64,000 nt of DNA, taken from contig NZ_CP121467.1 of the NCBI RefSeq assembly GCF_029691405.1, positions 62,001 to 126,000 of the forward strand, read 5' to 3'. The stretch is from Streptococcus sp. D7B5. GTDB taxonomy: Bacteria; Bacillota; Bacilli; Lactobacillales; Streptococcaceae. Position numbers and translations under genes: made by a program. Shown piece by piece: positions 26,310 to 35,634 of this stretch (position 1 is the stretch's first letter; each line of letters begins with the position of its first letter). A model generated the notes under the pieces. It saw only the letters and a program-made list of their open reading frames with translations, searched no databases and was not told the DNA's origin.

Positions 26310-27368
26310 ATGAAAAAAATTGTCTTTACAGGTGGGGGGACGGTTGGACATGTCACCCTCAACCTTTTGTTAATGCCCAAGTTCATTGAAGATGGCTGGG
26401 AAGTTCACTATATTGGTGACAAGCATGGAATTGAACACCAAGAAATCCTCAAGTCAGGTCTGGATGTGACCTTCCACTCCATTGCGACTGGGAAGTTGCG
26501 TCGCTATTTCTCTTGGCAAAATATGCTGGACGTCTTCAAAGTTGGTTGGGGAATTGTCCAATCGCTCTTTATCATGTTACGACTGCGTCCACAGGCTCTT
26601 TTTTCAAAGGGGGGGTTTGTCTCTGTACCGCCCGTTATCGCAGCGCGTGTGTCAGGAGTGCCTGTCTTTATCCACGAATCGGACCTGTCCATGGGCTTGG
26701 CCAATAAAATTGCCTATAAATTTGCGACCAAGATGTATTCAACATTTGAGCAAGCTTCAAGTTTGTCTAAGGTTGAACATGTGGGGGCAGTGACCAAGGT
26801 TTCAGACCAAAAGACTCCTGAACCAGATGAATTGGTGGATATCCAAACCCACTTTGATCCTAAATTGCCAACGGTATTGTTTGTTGGTGGTTCTGCAGGA
26901 GCTCGTGTCTTTAACCAATTGGTGACAGATTATAAGCAAGAACTGACAGAGCGCTACAATATTATCAATCTCACTGGAGATTCTAGCCTCAATGAGTTGA
27001 GTCAAAATCTCTTTCGTGTTGATTATGTGACGGATCTCTATCAACCTTTGATGGAGATGGCAGATGTGGTGGTAACGCGTGGCGGTGCCAATACGATTTT
27101 TGAGCTCTTGGCCATGGCGAAACTCCATCTCATCGTACCATTGGGTCGTGAAGCAAGTCGAGGAGATCAGATTGAAAATGCAGCCTATTTTGTTAAGAAA
27201 GGCTATGCAGAAGAACTTCAAGAAAGTGACTTGACCTTGGAAAGCTTGGAGGCGAAACTCAGTCACTTGCTTAGTCACAAGGACCAATACCAAGCTAGCA
27301 TGAAAGCTTCGACTGAATTGAAATCTCTTGCAGATTTTTACGATCTATTAAGAAAAGACCTAGCATAA
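26310..27368 (+). CDS. murG: UDP-GlcNAc transferase MurG
   Basis: Membrane-associated GT28 glycosyltransferase that makes lipid II from lipid I. 352 aa. The N-terminal loop [10 protein letters not shown] is the first G-loop, [11 protein letters not shown] is the conserved acceptor segment, [12 protein letters not shown] is the second domain G-loop, and [15 protein letters not shown] is the UDP-GlcNAc binding signature. It lies between murD (1 bp) and divIB (9 bp) in the division and cell-wall operon. Confidence 0.97.
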   Translation: MKKIVFTGGGTVGHVTLNLLLMPKFIEDGWEVHYIGDKHGIEHQEILKSGLDVTFHSIATGKLRRYFSWQNMLDVFKVGWGIVQSLFIMLRLRPQALFSKGGFVSVPPVIAARVSGVPVFIHESDLSMGLANKIAYKFATKMYSTFEQASSLSKVEHVGAVTKVSDQKTPEPDELVDIQTHFDPKLPTVLFVGGSAGARVFNQLVTDYKQELTERYNIINLTGDSSLNELSQNLFRVDYVTDLYQPLMEMADVVVTRGGANTIFELLAMAKLHLIVPLGREASRGDQIENAAYFVKKGYAEELQESDLTLESLEAKLSHLLSHKDQYQASMKASTELKSLADFYDLLRKDLA

Positions 27369-27377
27369 GGAATATCA

Positions 27378-28541
27378 ATGTCAAAGGATAAGAAAAAAGA
27401 ATCAAACCCTAAGAAAGAATTGTCTGAATGGCAGAAACGAAACCAGGAATACCTGAAAAAAAAGGCTGAGGAAGAAGCTGTCCTAGCTGAGGAGAAGGAA
27501 AAGGAAAAACAAGCTCGAATGGGGAAAAACTCTAAGTCGTTAGAGGAAAGTAAGAAGTCATCAAGTGATTCCGACCAGAACGAAACTGTTCCAGACGAAG
27601 AATCATCCGAAAAAGAAGAAAAATCTCAAAAGGATGACCGGAAAGTCAAAGAGGAAAAAGAGAAGAAGAAAAAAGAAAAACCAGAGAAACCAGAAAAACC
27701 TGCCAAGCCTAAAATTGCTCCTGTTCATATTTGGCGAGCTGTGAGTATCTTGGTACCCAGTGTCCTGGTCCTTCTTCTTTCAGTCTATCTATTGACTCCA
27801 CTTTCGACCATCAAAAATATCGAGGTTAAGGGAAATAGTAACACGCAGGCGGATGACATCAAACAGGCTTCTGGGATTCAAGATAGCGACTATACTTTAG
27901 CTCTATTGTTGGATAAGGAAACATACGCTGAGCGAATCAAGTCCAATCATTGGATAGAATCGGCGAAGATTGACTATCAATTTCCGACTAACTTTACGAT
28001 TGAGGTTAAGGAGTTTGATATTGTCGGTTATTATGTGTCTGGTGAAGAACATTATCCTATTCTTTCTAGTGGTACAGTAGAGTCAACTCCTATTGATCGC
28101 TTAAACTTGCCCGAGACTTATCTGACAGTTACCTTTAACGACGAGCAGCAGGTGAAAGAGCTGATCACAGGATTGTCTACCATCAGTGAGGATATCAAGA
28201 GTCAAATCCAGAAAATCGAATTAGCGCCGAGCAAGGCAACAGCAGATCTTTTAAAAATTACTATGCTGGATACAGATGAAATTTTGGTTCCTCTATCAGA
28301 ATTGAGCAAGAAATTGCCTTATTACAGCAAAATCAAACCACAATTGTCAGAACCGAGTGTAGTCGATATGGAAGCTGGAGTATACAGCTATACGATAGCG
28401 GATAAATTGATAGAAGAGGCTGAGGAAAAAGCCAAGCAAGAGGCCAAGGAAGCTGAGAAGAAAAAACAGGAAGAAGAAAAGAAAAAACAAGAAGAACAAG
28501 GAAATCAAAGCCAAACGAGCCAGCAATCACAGAGTCGATAG
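27378..28541 (+). CDS. divIB: Cell division protein DivIB/FtsQ
   Basis: 387 aa bitopic divisome protein. A long cytoplasmic Lys/Glu-rich N terminus (1-115) is typical of streptococci. One TM (about 118-140, VLVLLLSVYLLTPL) leads to a POTRA domain (about 141-212, beginning TIKNIEVKGN) and a beta domain to about 340. A Lys/Glu/Gln-rich coiled tail (about 345-387) ends it. It scaffolds FtsL/DivIC and septal synthases. It is the last gene of the murD operon before the pyr promoter. Confidence 0.93.
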   Translation: MSKDKKKESNPKKELSEWQKRNQEYLKKKAEEEAVLAEEKEKEKQARMGKNSKSLEESKKSSSDSDQNETVPDEESSEKEEKSQKDDRKVKEEKEKKKKEKPEKPEKPAKPKIAPVHIWRAVSILVPSVLVLLLSVYLLTPLSTIKNIEVKGNSNTQADDIKQASGIQDSDYTLALLLDKETYAERIKSNHWIESAKIDYQFPTNFTIEVKEFDIVGYYVSGEEHYPILSSGTVESTPIDRLNLPETYLTVTFNDEQQVKELITGLSTISEDIKSQIQKIELAPSKATADLLKITMLDTDEILVPLSELSKKLPYYSKIKPQLSEPSVVDMEAGVYSYTIADKLIEEAEEKAKQEAKEAEKKKQEEEKKKQEEQGNQSQTSQQSQSR

Positions 28542-28596
28542 ACTAACTTTTCCTCTTGATTTTGAATGGTATAGAAGTCCAGTTTCGAGTTTTTGC

Positions 28597-28625
28597 TTGA
28601 CAAGTCCTAGTATAAATAATAGAAT
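28597..28625 (+). promoter_or_regulatory. pyrFE promoter
   Basis: TTGACA (28597-28602), 17 bp, TAGAAT (28620-28625). The predicted leader of about 155 nt contains the PyrR attenuator. Confidence 0.78.
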
Positions 28626-28639
28626 AGAAAAAAACCTTT

Positions 28640-28732
28640 AAAGCAGTCCAGAGAGGCAGCTAAGGTTAGACGGTGAAAGGGTGGACTCTACCCATTTTTC
28701 GTGGAACCTTGCTGTTGGCAGGTTCCTTTTTT
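28640..28732 (+). promoter_or_regulatory. PyrR-binding attenuator leader of pyrFE
   Basis: AGTCCAGAGAGGC at 28645-28657 is the conserved PyrR anti-antiterminator loop. The terminator stem GGAACCT (28703-28709) / AGGTTCC (28720-28726) ends in TTTTTT. When UMP-loaded PyrR binds, the upstream hairpin forms, the antiterminator is lost and transcription stops before pyrF. This is established for pyr operons of Firmicutes. Confidence 0.85.
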
Positions 28733-28786
28733 CGTGGTTTATTTTTGACCATACTCTCTTGCTCGTAAAGGTAAAAGGAGAAAGGT

Positions 28787-29488
28787 ATGCGTGAACATCG
28801 TCCAGTTATTGCTCTTGATTTTCCTAGTTTTGAGGCGGTCAAGGAATTTTTATCTCTTTTCCCAGCAGAAGAAAGTCTTTATTTAAAAGTGGGAATGGAG
28901 CTTTATTATGCGGAAGGTCCAGAAGTTGTCCGTTATTTGAAGTCACTAGGGCATAGTGTCTTTCTGGACCTCAAGCTACATGATATTCCAAATACAGTTA
29001 AATCGGCCATGAAGGTCTTATCTCAGCTTGGTGTAGACATGACAAATGTTCATGCTGCTGGTGGTGTGGAGATGATGAAGGCTGCGCGTGAAGGTCTGGG
29101 GACACAAGCCAAATTGATCGCTGTGACCCAGCTGACATCAACGTCGGAAAGCCAGATGCAGGATTTTCAAAATATCCAAACCACTCTGCAAGAGTCTGTG
29201 ATTCACTATGCCAAGAAGACAGCTGAAGCGGGCTTGGACGGTGTGGTTTGTTCAGCTCAGGAAGTGCAACTCATCAAGCAGGCCACCAATCCAGACTTTA
29301 TCTGTTTGACACCGGGAATTCGTCCGGCGGGAGCTGCGGTAGGAGACCAAAAACGTGTCATGACACCTGCTGACGCCTATCAAATCGGTAGTAACTATAT
29401 CGTAGTAGGACGTCCCATTACCCAAGCTGAAGATCCTGTTGTAGCTTATCATGCTATTAAGGATGAATGGAACCAAGACAGAAATTAA
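28787..29488 (+). CDS. pyrF: Orotidine 5'-phosphate decarboxylase
   Basis: 233-aa OMP decarboxylase, the last step to UMP. The N-terminal VIALDF, the catalytic [10 protein letters not shown] segment (Asp-Lys-Asp), TPGIRPAG and [10 protein letters not shown] phosphate-binding loops are all present. AAGGAG lies before the ATG. It forms a two-gene operon with pyrE, 33 bp downstream, under the PyrR leader. Confidence 0.97.
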   Translation: MREHRPVIALDFPSFEAVKEFLSLFPAEESLYLKVGMELYYAEGPEVVRYLKSLGHSVFLDLKLHDIPNTVKSAMKVLSQLGVDMTNVHAAGGVEMMKAAREGLGTQAKLIAVTQLTSTSESQMQDFQNIQTTLQESVIHYAKKTAEAGLDGVVCSAQEVQLIKQATNPDFICLTPGIRPAGAAVGDQKRVMTPADAYQIGSNYIVVGRPITQAEDPVVAYHAIKDEWNQDRN

Positions 29489-29521
29489 AGAAATAGATTA
29501 TAAAAACAAAAGGAGAATACT

Positions 29522-30154
29522 ATGACACTTGCTAAAGATATCGCTAGCCACCTCTTGAAAATCCAAGCTGTTTACCTCAAACCAGAGGAGCCTTTCACTT
29601 GGGCATCTGGTATCAAATCGCCGATTTATACTGACAACCGTGTGACGCTTGCCTATCCAGAGACTCGTACCCTAATTGAAAATGGTTTTGTGGAAGCTAT
29701 TAAAGCAGAATTTCCAGAAGTAGAAGTGATAGCAGGAACTGCGACAGCAGGAATTCCACACGGAGCGATCATTGCTGACAAGATGAACTTGCCTTTTGCC
29801 TATATCCGCAGCAAACCAAAAGACCACGGAGCTGGTAATCAAATCGAAGGTCGTGTAGCTCAGGGGCAAAAGATGGTAGTGGTTGAAGACCTCATTTCAA
29901 CGGGTGGGTCTGTTCTTGAAGCCGTAGCAGCAGCTAAACGCGAAGGAGCAGATGTGCTTGGAGTTGTAGCGATTTTCAGTTATCAATTGCCGAAAGCCGA
30001 TAAGAATTTTGCGGATGCTGATGTGAAATTGGTGACACTTTCTAACTACAGCGAACTCATCCACCTAGCCCAAGAAGAAGGTTACATTACGCCAGAAGGA
30101 CTCGACCTCCTAAAACGCTTTAAAGAAGACCAAGAAAATTGGCAAAATGCTTAA
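29522..30154 (+). CDS. pyrE: Orotate phosphoribosyltransferase
   Basis: 210 aa type I PRTase that makes OMP from orotate and PRPP. The substrate segment [14 protein letters not shown] and the PRPP motif [12 protein letters not shown] are clear, as is the [12 protein letters not shown] loop. AAGGAG precedes the ATG. It is co-transcribed with pyrF and followed by a terminator. Confidence 0.97.
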   Translation: MTLAKDIASHLLKIQAVYLKPEEPFTWASGIKSPIYTDNRVTLAYPETRTLIENGFVEAIKAEFPEVEVIAGTATAGIPHGAIIADKMNLPFAYIRSKPKDHGAGNQIEGRVAQGQKMVVVEDLISTGGSVLEAVAAAKREGADVLGVVAIFSYQLPKADKNFADADVKLVTLSNYSELIHLAQEEGYITPEGLDLLKRFKEDQENWQNA

Positions 30155-30161
30155 AACATAG

Positions 30162-30194
30162 AAAATCAGGTAGTCACAAGGTTACCTGATTTTT
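30162..30194 (+). terminator. pyrFE terminator
   Basis: AAAATCAGGTA pairs with TACCTGATTTT around a 10-nt loop. Confidence 0.8.
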
Positions 30195-30319
30195 ATATGT
30201 GGGCAATAAAACAAAGGTTCCTAAAGGTAAAGAAGAATATAGGATAATGGTAGAATGAGAGTCCTCTCTTTTTTGGGGCATATTCAGATAATCAGTTTGA
30301 AATTTCCAGACAAAATTTT

Positions 30320-30377
30320 TGAAAGGATTCTGAAAAAGAGGTAAGATAGTTAATGTAAGACAAAGTAAACGCTTACT
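30320..30377 (+). promoter_or_regulatory. lctO promoter with downstream cre-like site
   Basis: TTGAAA (30320-30325), 17 bp, TAAGAT (30343-30348). AGTAAACGCTTACT (30364-30377) fits the core of a CcpA cre site, about 9 bp after the expected start of transcription, where binding would block elongation. AAGGAG before the ATG is about 8 nt further on. Confidence 0.68.
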
Positions 30378-30395
30378 TAATAAGGAGGACACTTT

Positions 30396-31532
30396 ATGTC
30401 ATATAAAACAAGCAATGCAGAAGGACCTGTAGATTTTATTAACACTTATGATTTGGAGCCAATGGCGCAACAAGTCATTCCTAAAGCTGCCTTTGGTTAT
30501 ATCGCTAGTGGAGCAGAGGATACTTTCACTTTACGCGAGAACATCCGTGCCTTTAACCACAAACTTATTGTTCCTCATACGCTTTGTGATGTTGAAAATC
30601 CAAGTACAGAGATTGAATTTGCAGGTGAAAAATTATCTTCACCAATTATTATGGCGCCTGTTGCGGCTCATAAATTGGCAAATGAACAGGGGGAAGTAGC
30701 TACTGCGCGTGGTGTGCATGAATTTGGTTCTCTCTATACAACTAGTTCCTACTCTACCGTTGACCTTCCAGAAATTACGGAAGCTCTTCAAGGAACACCT
30801 CATTGGTTCCAATTTTACTTTAGTAAGGATGATGGAATTAACCGCCATATCATGGACCGTGTGAAGGCTGAAGGCTATAAAGCGATAGTCTTGACGGCGG
30901 ATGCAACTGTAGGAGGGAATCGTGAGGTTGATAAGCGCAATGGTTTTGTCTTCCCAGTTGGCATGCCGATTGTTGAGGAATACCTGCCAGAAGGTGCTGG
31001 AAAATCAATGGACTTTGTTTACAAGTCAGCTAAACAACGCTTGTCTCCACGCGATGTCGAATTTATCGCTACATACTCAGGACTTCCTGTGTATGTCAAG
31101 GGACCACAATGCCGTGAGGACGTTGAACGTTCGCTTGCTGCGGGAGCTTCAGGTATCTGGGTAACCAACCACGGTGGTCGCCAAATCGACGGTGGACCAG
31201 CATCCTTTGACTCACTTCAAGAAGTGGCTGAAGCAGTTGATAAACGTGTGCCAATTGTCTTTGACTCTGGTGTTCGTCGTGGTCAGCACGTCTTTAAAGC
31301 CTTGGCTTCAGGAGCAGACTTGGTAGCTATTGGGCGCCCTGTTATCTATGGCTTGGCTCTCGGCGGTAGTGTTGGTGTGCGTCAAGTCTTTGAGCACTTG
31401 AATGCAGAATTGAAGACAGTCATGCAGTTATCTGGAACTCAGACTATTGAGGATGTCAAACACTTCAAACTCCGTCACAACCCATACAATCCAACCTTCC
31501 CAGTTGACCCTCGTGACTTAAAATTGTATTGA
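30396..31532 (+). CDS. lctO: L-lactate oxidase
   Basis: FMN-dependent 2-hydroxy acid oxidase, 378 aa, that turns L-lactate and O2 into pyruvate and H2O2. FMN-binding features (PIIMAPVAAH, LTADATVGGNRE) and the active-site His259 in TNHGGRQIDGG are present, with the phosphate loop FDSGVRRGQHVFKALASGAD. It is probably cytosolic and works in a lactate-pyruvate-acetyl phosphate route with SpxB (42.7 kb), adding to peroxide output. It stands alone with its own promoter and terminator. Confidence 0.95.
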   Translation: MSYKTSNAEGPVDFINTYDLEPMAQQVIPKAAFGYIASGAEDTFTLRENIRAFNHKLIVPHTLCDVENPSTEIEFAGEKLSSPIIMAPVAAHKLANEQGEVATARGVHEFGSLYTTSSYSTVDLPEITEALQGTPHWFQFYFSKDDGINRHIMDRVKAEGYKAIVLTADATVGGNREVDKRNGFVFPVGMPIVEEYLPEGAGKSMDFVYKSAKQRLSPRDVEFIATYSGLPVYVKGPQCREDVERSLAAGASGIWVTNHGGRQIDGGPASFDSLQEVAEAVDKRVPIVFDSGVRRGQHVFKALASGADLVAIGRPVIYGLALGGSVGVRQVFEHLNAELKTVMQLSGTQTIEDVKHFKLRHNPYNPTFPVDPRDLKLY

Positions 31533-31544
31533 TAAAGAAGACGG

Positions 31545-31568
31545 CCTCCACCTTATGTGGAGGTTTTT
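31545..31568 (+). terminator. lctO terminator
   Basis: CCTCCAC / CTTAT / GTGGAGG followed by TTTTT. Confidence 0.9.
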
Positions 31569-31633
31569 CTTCGTGTATAGAAAGATTAAATCGTTATTAG
31601 AAACTATATAAATATATTTTCCAGTCAAATATC

Positions 31634-31662
31634 TTGCTAGGACTTTCATTTTCTGTTATACT
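31634..31662 (+). promoter_or_regulatory. Promoter of the first thiamin salvage unit
   Basis: TTGCTA (31634-31639), 17 bp, TATACT (31657-31662) with a TGT extension. Confidence 0.8.
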
Positions 31663-31685
31663 GGTCCAGTAATAAAATAATAAAG

Positions 31686-31757
31686 ACATTTGGGGTGCCT
31701 TAGGCTGAGATGATACCCATTGAACCTGATACAGTTAATACTGGCGAAGGGAAATGT
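31686..31757 (+). ncRNA. TPP riboswitch 1
   Basis: Closing stem ACATTT/AAATGT, with the THI-box core GGGGTGC, GGCTGAGATGATACCC, GAACCTGATACAG and GGCGAAGGGAA. A terminator (ACTCTAATT/AATTGGAGT plus T7 at about 31807-31840) follows, so TPP binding should favour premature termination before tenA. Confidence 0.96.
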
Positions 31758-31807
31758 GAAAAGGTTTTTTTCGTATGTCGAAAAGAACTGTCTAATCTTG
31801 TAAGTCA

Positions 31808-31841
31808 ACTCTAATTCTTGATTGTAATTGGAGTTTTTTTG
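31808..31841 (+). terminator. Riboswitch-controlled terminator 1
   Basis: ACTCTAATT pairs with AATTGGAGT, then seven T. Confidence 0.8.
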
Positions 31842-31986
31842 TTTATACAAACTGGATAGGCTTGTTTAGGTAGCTCTCTGCAAATGCCCTCGATGTTCTT
31901 TAAAAGTATCAAGTGGAATTACGATTTTGCTTGGTATCTCTTGATATTTTATTGATTACTAAGGAGTAAAGAAAGGAAAAATAAAT

Positions 31987-32655
31987 ATGGAAACACAAGA
32001 CTATGCATTTCAGCCAGGTTTGACCGTTGGAGAATTATTAAAAAGTAGTCAGAAGGATTGGCAGGCTGCAATCAATCATCGTTTTGTTAAGGAACTTTTT
32101 GCGGGGACAATTGAGAATAAGGTCTTAAAAGACTACCTGATTCAAGATTATCACTTCTTTGATGCCTTCTTATCCATGCTGGGTGCCTGTGTAGCTCATG
32201 CAGACCAGCTTGAATCCAAACTTCGTTTTGCCAAGCAACTGGGCTTTCTTGAAGCAGATGAAGATGGTTATTTCCAAAAGGCTTTCAAAGAGTTAAAGGT
32301 AGCAGAGCATGACTATCTAGAAGTGAACTTGCACCCTGTAACAAAAGCGTTTCAGGATCTAATGTATTCTGCTGTGGCTTCATCAGACTATGCTCATCTT
32401 TTGGTCATGCTGGTCATTGCAGAAGGTCTCTATTTAGACTGGGGTTCTAAAGATTTGGCACTACCTGAAGCCTATATTCATTCGGAATGGATCAATCTAC
32501 ATAGAGGTCCTTTCTTTGCAGAGTGGGTTCAATTTCTAGTTGATGAACTTAATCGTGTCGGGAAAAACCGAGAAGATTTGACAGAACTTCAGAAACGCTG
32601 GAATCAAGCAGTTGCTTTAGAATTAACCTTTTTTGATATCGGTTATGAATTATAG
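31987..32655 (+). CDS. tenA: TenA_E-class thiamin salvage protein
   Basis: 222-aa TenA/THI-4 family helical protein. It lacks the catalytic Cys of classical TenA: the aligned segment reads MLVIAEGLYLDWG, with Ala145 followed by Glu146, as in the TenA_E class. TenA_E enzymes have been tied to amidohydrolysis of formylaminopyrimidine or other pyrimidine salvage steps; the exact substrate here is inferred. AAGGAAA precedes the ATG. It is expressed from its own riboswitch leader, with a second leader directly after it. Confidence 0.88.
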   Translation: METQDYAFQPGLTVGELLKSSQKDWQAAINHRFVKELFAGTIENKVLKDYLIQDYHFFDAFLSMLGACVAHADQLESKLRFAKQLGFLEADEDGYFQKAFKELKVAEHDYLEVNLHPVTKAFQDLMYSAVASSDYAHLLVMLVIAEGLYLDWGSKDLALPEAYIHSEWINLHRGPFFAEWVQFLVDELNRVGKNREDLTELQKRWNQAVALELTFFDIGYEL

Positions 32656-32731
32656 GACAGATGCAATCCTTTGATGTAGATTAAAAGAATGAACAAACAA
32701 ACTATATAAATATATTTTCCAGTCAAATATC

Positions 32732-32760
32732 TTGCTAGGGCTTTCATTTTTTGCTATACT
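32732..32760 (+). promoter_or_regulatory. Promoter of the ykoEDC-thi operon
   Basis: TTGCTA (32732-32737), 17 bp, TATACT (32755-32760) with a TGC extension. Confidence 0.8.
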
Positions 32761-32783
32761 GGTCCAGTAATTAAATAATAAAG

Positions 32784-32855
32784 ACATTTGGGGTGCTTTA
32801 GGCTGAGATGATACCCATTGAACCTGATACAGTTAATACTGGCGAAGGGAAATGT
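32784..32855 (+). ncRNA. TPP riboswitch 2
   Basis: Same architecture as riboswitch 1, closing stem ACATTT/AAATGT, differing at only a base or so within the aptamer. It controls the ykoE to thiE operon. Confidence 0.96.
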
Positions 32856-32904
32856 GAAAAGGTTTTTTTCGTATGTCGAAAAGAACTGTCTAATCTTGTA
32901 AGCT

Positions 32905-32940
32905 AAACTCTAATTCTCGTTTGTAATTGGAGTTTTTTTG
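32905..32940 (+). terminator. Riboswitch-controlled terminator 2
   Basis: AACTCTAATT pairs with AATTGGAGTT, then a T run; the equivalent of terminator 1. Confidence 0.8.
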
Positions 32941-33025
32941 TTTATCAAAAGAGGATAGGCCTGACGACGAGCTTTTCGGTAGCTCTCCTTGAATGCCCCA
33001 CTTTTCTTTAAAAAAGGAGTTTTTT

Positions 33026-33586
33026 ATGTTGAAAAAATGGCAGTTAAAAGATGTTATCTTGCTTGCTTTCTTGTCTATCTTTTTTGGTGGCGTTTTTGTG
33101 GGTTCGGGTTATCTATTTGATATCCTCACCCTAATCTTGGCCCCTCTTGGTTTGCAGGCCTTTGCCAATGAAATCCTCTTTGGTCTCTGGTGTATGGCTG
33201 CGCCCATTGCGGCTATCTTTGTTCCAAGAATCGGAAGTGCAACGATTGGAGAAGTGCTCGCTGCGCTTGCTGAAGTCCTTTATGGTAGCCAATTCGGCCT
33301 AGGCGCTCTTTTGTCTGGCTTGGTTCAAGGCTTGGGAAGTGAATTTGGTTTTCTCGTAACCAAGAATCGCTATGAAAGTTGGCTCTCTCTAACTGCTAAT
33401 AGTATTGGGATTACGCTTTTTAGCTTTGTCTATGAATACATTAAGTTAGGTTACTACGCCTTTTCCCTTCCTTTTGTCCTTTCCTTGCTTGTGGTGCGTT
33501 TTATTTCCGTCTTTTTCTTCTGTGCCATCTTGGTTCGTGCCATTGTCAAACTCTATCATCAGTTTGCGGCTGGAGGAAAGGCGTAG
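33026..33586 (+). CDS. ykoE: YkoE, substrate-binding membrane component of the HMP/thiamin ECF-type transporter
   Basis: 186-aa integral membrane protein with five to six TM segments. It resembles YkoE, which with YkoD and YkoC imports hydroxymethylpyrimidine or related thiamin precursors. The ATG at 33026 has AAAAGGAG with good spacing; a longer frame starting at 32993 lacks a ribosome site. The next gene starts one base after its stop. Control by a TPP riboswitch supports the assignment. Confidence 0.9.
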   Translation: MLKKWQLKDVILLAFLSIFFGGVFVGSGYLFDILTLILAPLGLQAFANEILFGLWCMAAPIAAIFVPRIGSATIGEVLAALAEVLYGSQFGLGALLSGLVQGLGSEFGFLVTKNRYESWLSLTANSIGITLFSFVYEYIKLGYYAFSLPFVLSLLVVRFISVFFFCAILVRAIVKLYHQFAAGGKA

Positions 33587-34972
33587 ATGGGGCTGGAACT
33601 ACGGGAGATTCAGTCCCCAATCTTTTCGGAGCCGATTGATTTTACTTTTCACGCGCAAGCTTTTACCTTGTTAGTTGGGAGCAGTGGTTCAGGAAAATCC
33701 AGTCTCTTTCAAATCATTGCCCAGGTCACTTCCTTGCCCTATAGTGGTCAAGTCCTGATAGATGGAAACCAGGTCAGTCAGCTTTCTATCGTCGAACGTG
33801 TCCAGACGGTTGGCATTCTCTTTCAAAATCCCAATCATCAATTTACCATGGAGAACTTGTTTGAGGAGCTGATTTTTACCTTGGAAAATATCGGCCATCC
33901 CGTTCAGGAGATTGATTCTAAAATAGCCGAGGTGGTCCAGCAATGTCGCTGCGAGGCAATCTTGCACCGTCCCATCCATCACTTATCAGGTGGGGAAAAG
34001 CAAAAGGCTGCGCTGGCTGTTCTATTTGCCATGAATCCTAGGGTCTATCTCTTGGATGAGCCCTTTGCTTCTATTGACCGCAAAAGTAGGATAGAGATCC
34101 TAGAGATTCTAAAGGAATTGGCCTCTAATGGGAAGACAGTCATCCTGTGTGACCATGATTTATCAGACTATGGAGCCTACATTGACCATATGGTGGAGCT
34201 AAGAGACGGGCAACTGAGGGAAGTGTTTCAAATCCCTACCTCTGAGATGACACAGGTTGCTTCAAAGGAAGTTGCCTCTAGCCTAGAACTATTCCATATG
34301 GATCGTGTGACTTGTGAGCTGGGTAATCGTCCCCTCTTTTCGATTGCTGATTTCACGTTTTACCAAGGAATTTCCTGTATCCTAGGTGATAATGGTGTTG
34401 GGAAATCAACCCTCTTTCGTTCCATTCTTCAATTTCAAAAGTATAGAGGGCGCATTACTTGGAAGGGTTCGGTCCTAAAAAAGAAAAAGAGTCTGTATCG
34501 TGACCTGACGGGTGTCGTTCAGGAAGCTGAGAAGCAATTTATCCGAGTCAGTCTGAGAGAGGAACTTCAATTAGATAGCTCAGACTCGGAAAGAAATCAG
34601 CGGATTCTACAAGCTTTACGATATTTTGATCTGGAGCAGGCGCTTGATAAGAGTCCCTATCAATTAAGTGGTGGCCAACAAAAGATTCTTCAGCTCTTGA
34701 CCATCTTGACCAGCAAGGCTTCTGTGATTTTACTAGATGAACCTTTTGCTGGTTTAGATAATAGAGCCTGCGCCTATTTTTGTCAGTGGATTCTGGAGGA
34801 CAGAAATCAAGGGAGAAGTTTTTTGATCATTAGCCATCGTTTAGATCCCTTGATTTCTGTGGTCGATTATTGGATTGAGATGACTAGTGAGGGTCTCCGT
34901 CATATTAAAGACGTGACCATCAGCAAACCTCTCACATCTCGGAGTATCAATACTCAAGGGGAGGTGAAGTAG
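33587..34972 (+). CDS. ykoD: YkoD, double ATP-binding protein of the HMP/thiamin transporter
   Basis: 461 aa with two fused ABC domains. The first has Walker A GSSGSGKSS, signature LSGGEKQKA and Walker B VYLLDEPFAS. The second has GDNGVGKST, signature LSGGQQKIL and VILLDEPFAG. This replaces the separate EcfA/EcfA' pair of group II ECF systems. It sits directly between ykoE and ykoC, with 1-bp gaps, in the riboswitch-controlled operon. Confidence 0.93.
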   Translation: MGLELREIQSPIFSEPIDFTFHAQAFTLLVGSSGSGKSSLFQIIAQVTSLPYSGQVLIDGNQVSQLSIVERVQTVGILFQNPNHQFTMENLFEELIFTLENIGHPVQEIDSKIAEVVQQCRCEAILHRPIHHLSGGEKQKAALAVLFAMNPRVYLLDEPFASIDRKSRIEILEILKELASNGKTVILCDHDLSDYGAYIDHMVELRDGQLREVFQIPTSEMTQVASKEVASSLELFHMDRVTCELGNRPLFSIADFTFYQGISCILGDNGVGKSTLFRSILQFQKYRGRITWKGSVLKKKKSLYRDLTGVVQEAEKQFIRVSLREELQLDSSDSERNQRILQALRYFDLEQALDKSPYQLSGGQQKILQLLTILTSKASVILLDEPFAGLDNRACAYFCQWILEDRNQGRSFLIISHRLDPLISVVDYWIEMTSEGLRHIKDVTISKPLTSRSINTQGEVK

Positions 34973-34973
34973 T

Positions 34974-35624
34974 ATGGTCAAAGTAGCAACCCAGACACCG
35001 ATAATCGGTCTCTTCTTTCTAATTTTATCCTTGGAAACATCTTTCATTCCTTCGATTGCTCTTAATCTTTCAGTAGTCGCATTTTGCATTCTCTTCATGC
35101 TCTACTACCGTCGATTTAAATTGTTGGCTTGGATGCTTGTGCTCGCCATCTTACCATCCTTTGCCAACTACTGGGCAGTACAGTTACATGGGGATGCTTC
35201 GCAGGCAGTGATACTTGGAACGAGGGCCTTTGTGACGGTTTGTATCGGTCTTGTCTTTGTTTCCAGTATTTCCTTAAAAGAGCTTCTCTTGTACTTGGCT
35301 CAAAAGGGGTTATCACGGTCTTGGGCCTATGCCTTAATTGTGGTATTCAATGCCTTTCCCCTCATTCAACAAGAAATCAAGTCCCTCAAGGAAGCTTGCT
35401 TATTGCGTGGTCAAAAATTGCATGTTTGGTCTCCCCTGATTTACAGTAAGGTTCTGATGACAGTCTTTAGGTGGCGCCATCTTTACCTGAGAGCTCTATC
35501 TGCGCATGGATATGACGAGCATGCACAGTTGGAGAATAGTTATCGGACTTTTTATATTTCTCAGAGGACAAAATTGATCTACCTACTTTTCTTTTTATTG
35601 CTTCAAACCAGCCTATTTCTATAA
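34974..35624 (+). CDS. ykoC: YkoC, transmembrane coupling protein of the HMP/thiamin transporter
   Basis: 216-aa EcfT-like protein with N-terminal TM helices and a cytoplasmic coupling region. The Ala-Arg-Gly-like motifs of EcfT appear as EACLLRGQ and ALSAHGYDEH, which dock on the ATPase. It follows ykoD at once and precedes tenA2 by 10 bp. Confidence 0.9.
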   Translation: MVKVATQTPIIGLFFLILSLETSFIPSIALNLSVVAFCILFMLYYRRFKLLAWMLVLAILPSFANYWAVQLHGDASQAVILGTRAFVTVCIGLVFVSSISLKELLLYLAQKGLSRSWAYALIVVFNAFPLIQQEIKSLKEACLLRGQKLHVWSPLIYSKVLMTVFRWRHLYLRALSAHGYDEHAQLENSYRTFYISQRTKLIYLLFFLLLQTSLFL

Positions 35625-35634
35625 AGGAGTTATT

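Larger units (their letters stand above)
31602..31846 (+). repeat. Duplicated TPP-riboswitch leader, copy 1
   Basis: About 245 bp, nearly identical to 32699-32945: the same promoter, riboswitch and terminator with few differences. Weaker similarity continues to the start region of the gene that follows each copy (GGTAGCTCTC, AATGCCC and TTCTTTAAAA segments). Confidence 0.93.
32699..32945 (+). repeat. Duplicated TPP-riboswitch leader, copy 2
   Basis: Second copy of the leader at 31602-31846; together they bracket the tenA gene like a tandem duplication of the operon's front end. Confidence 0.93.

Noticed and set aside
32993..33025. Longer YkoE start
   Set aside because: It has no ribosome site, and AAAAGGAG lies inside the extension in perfect position for ATG 33026.
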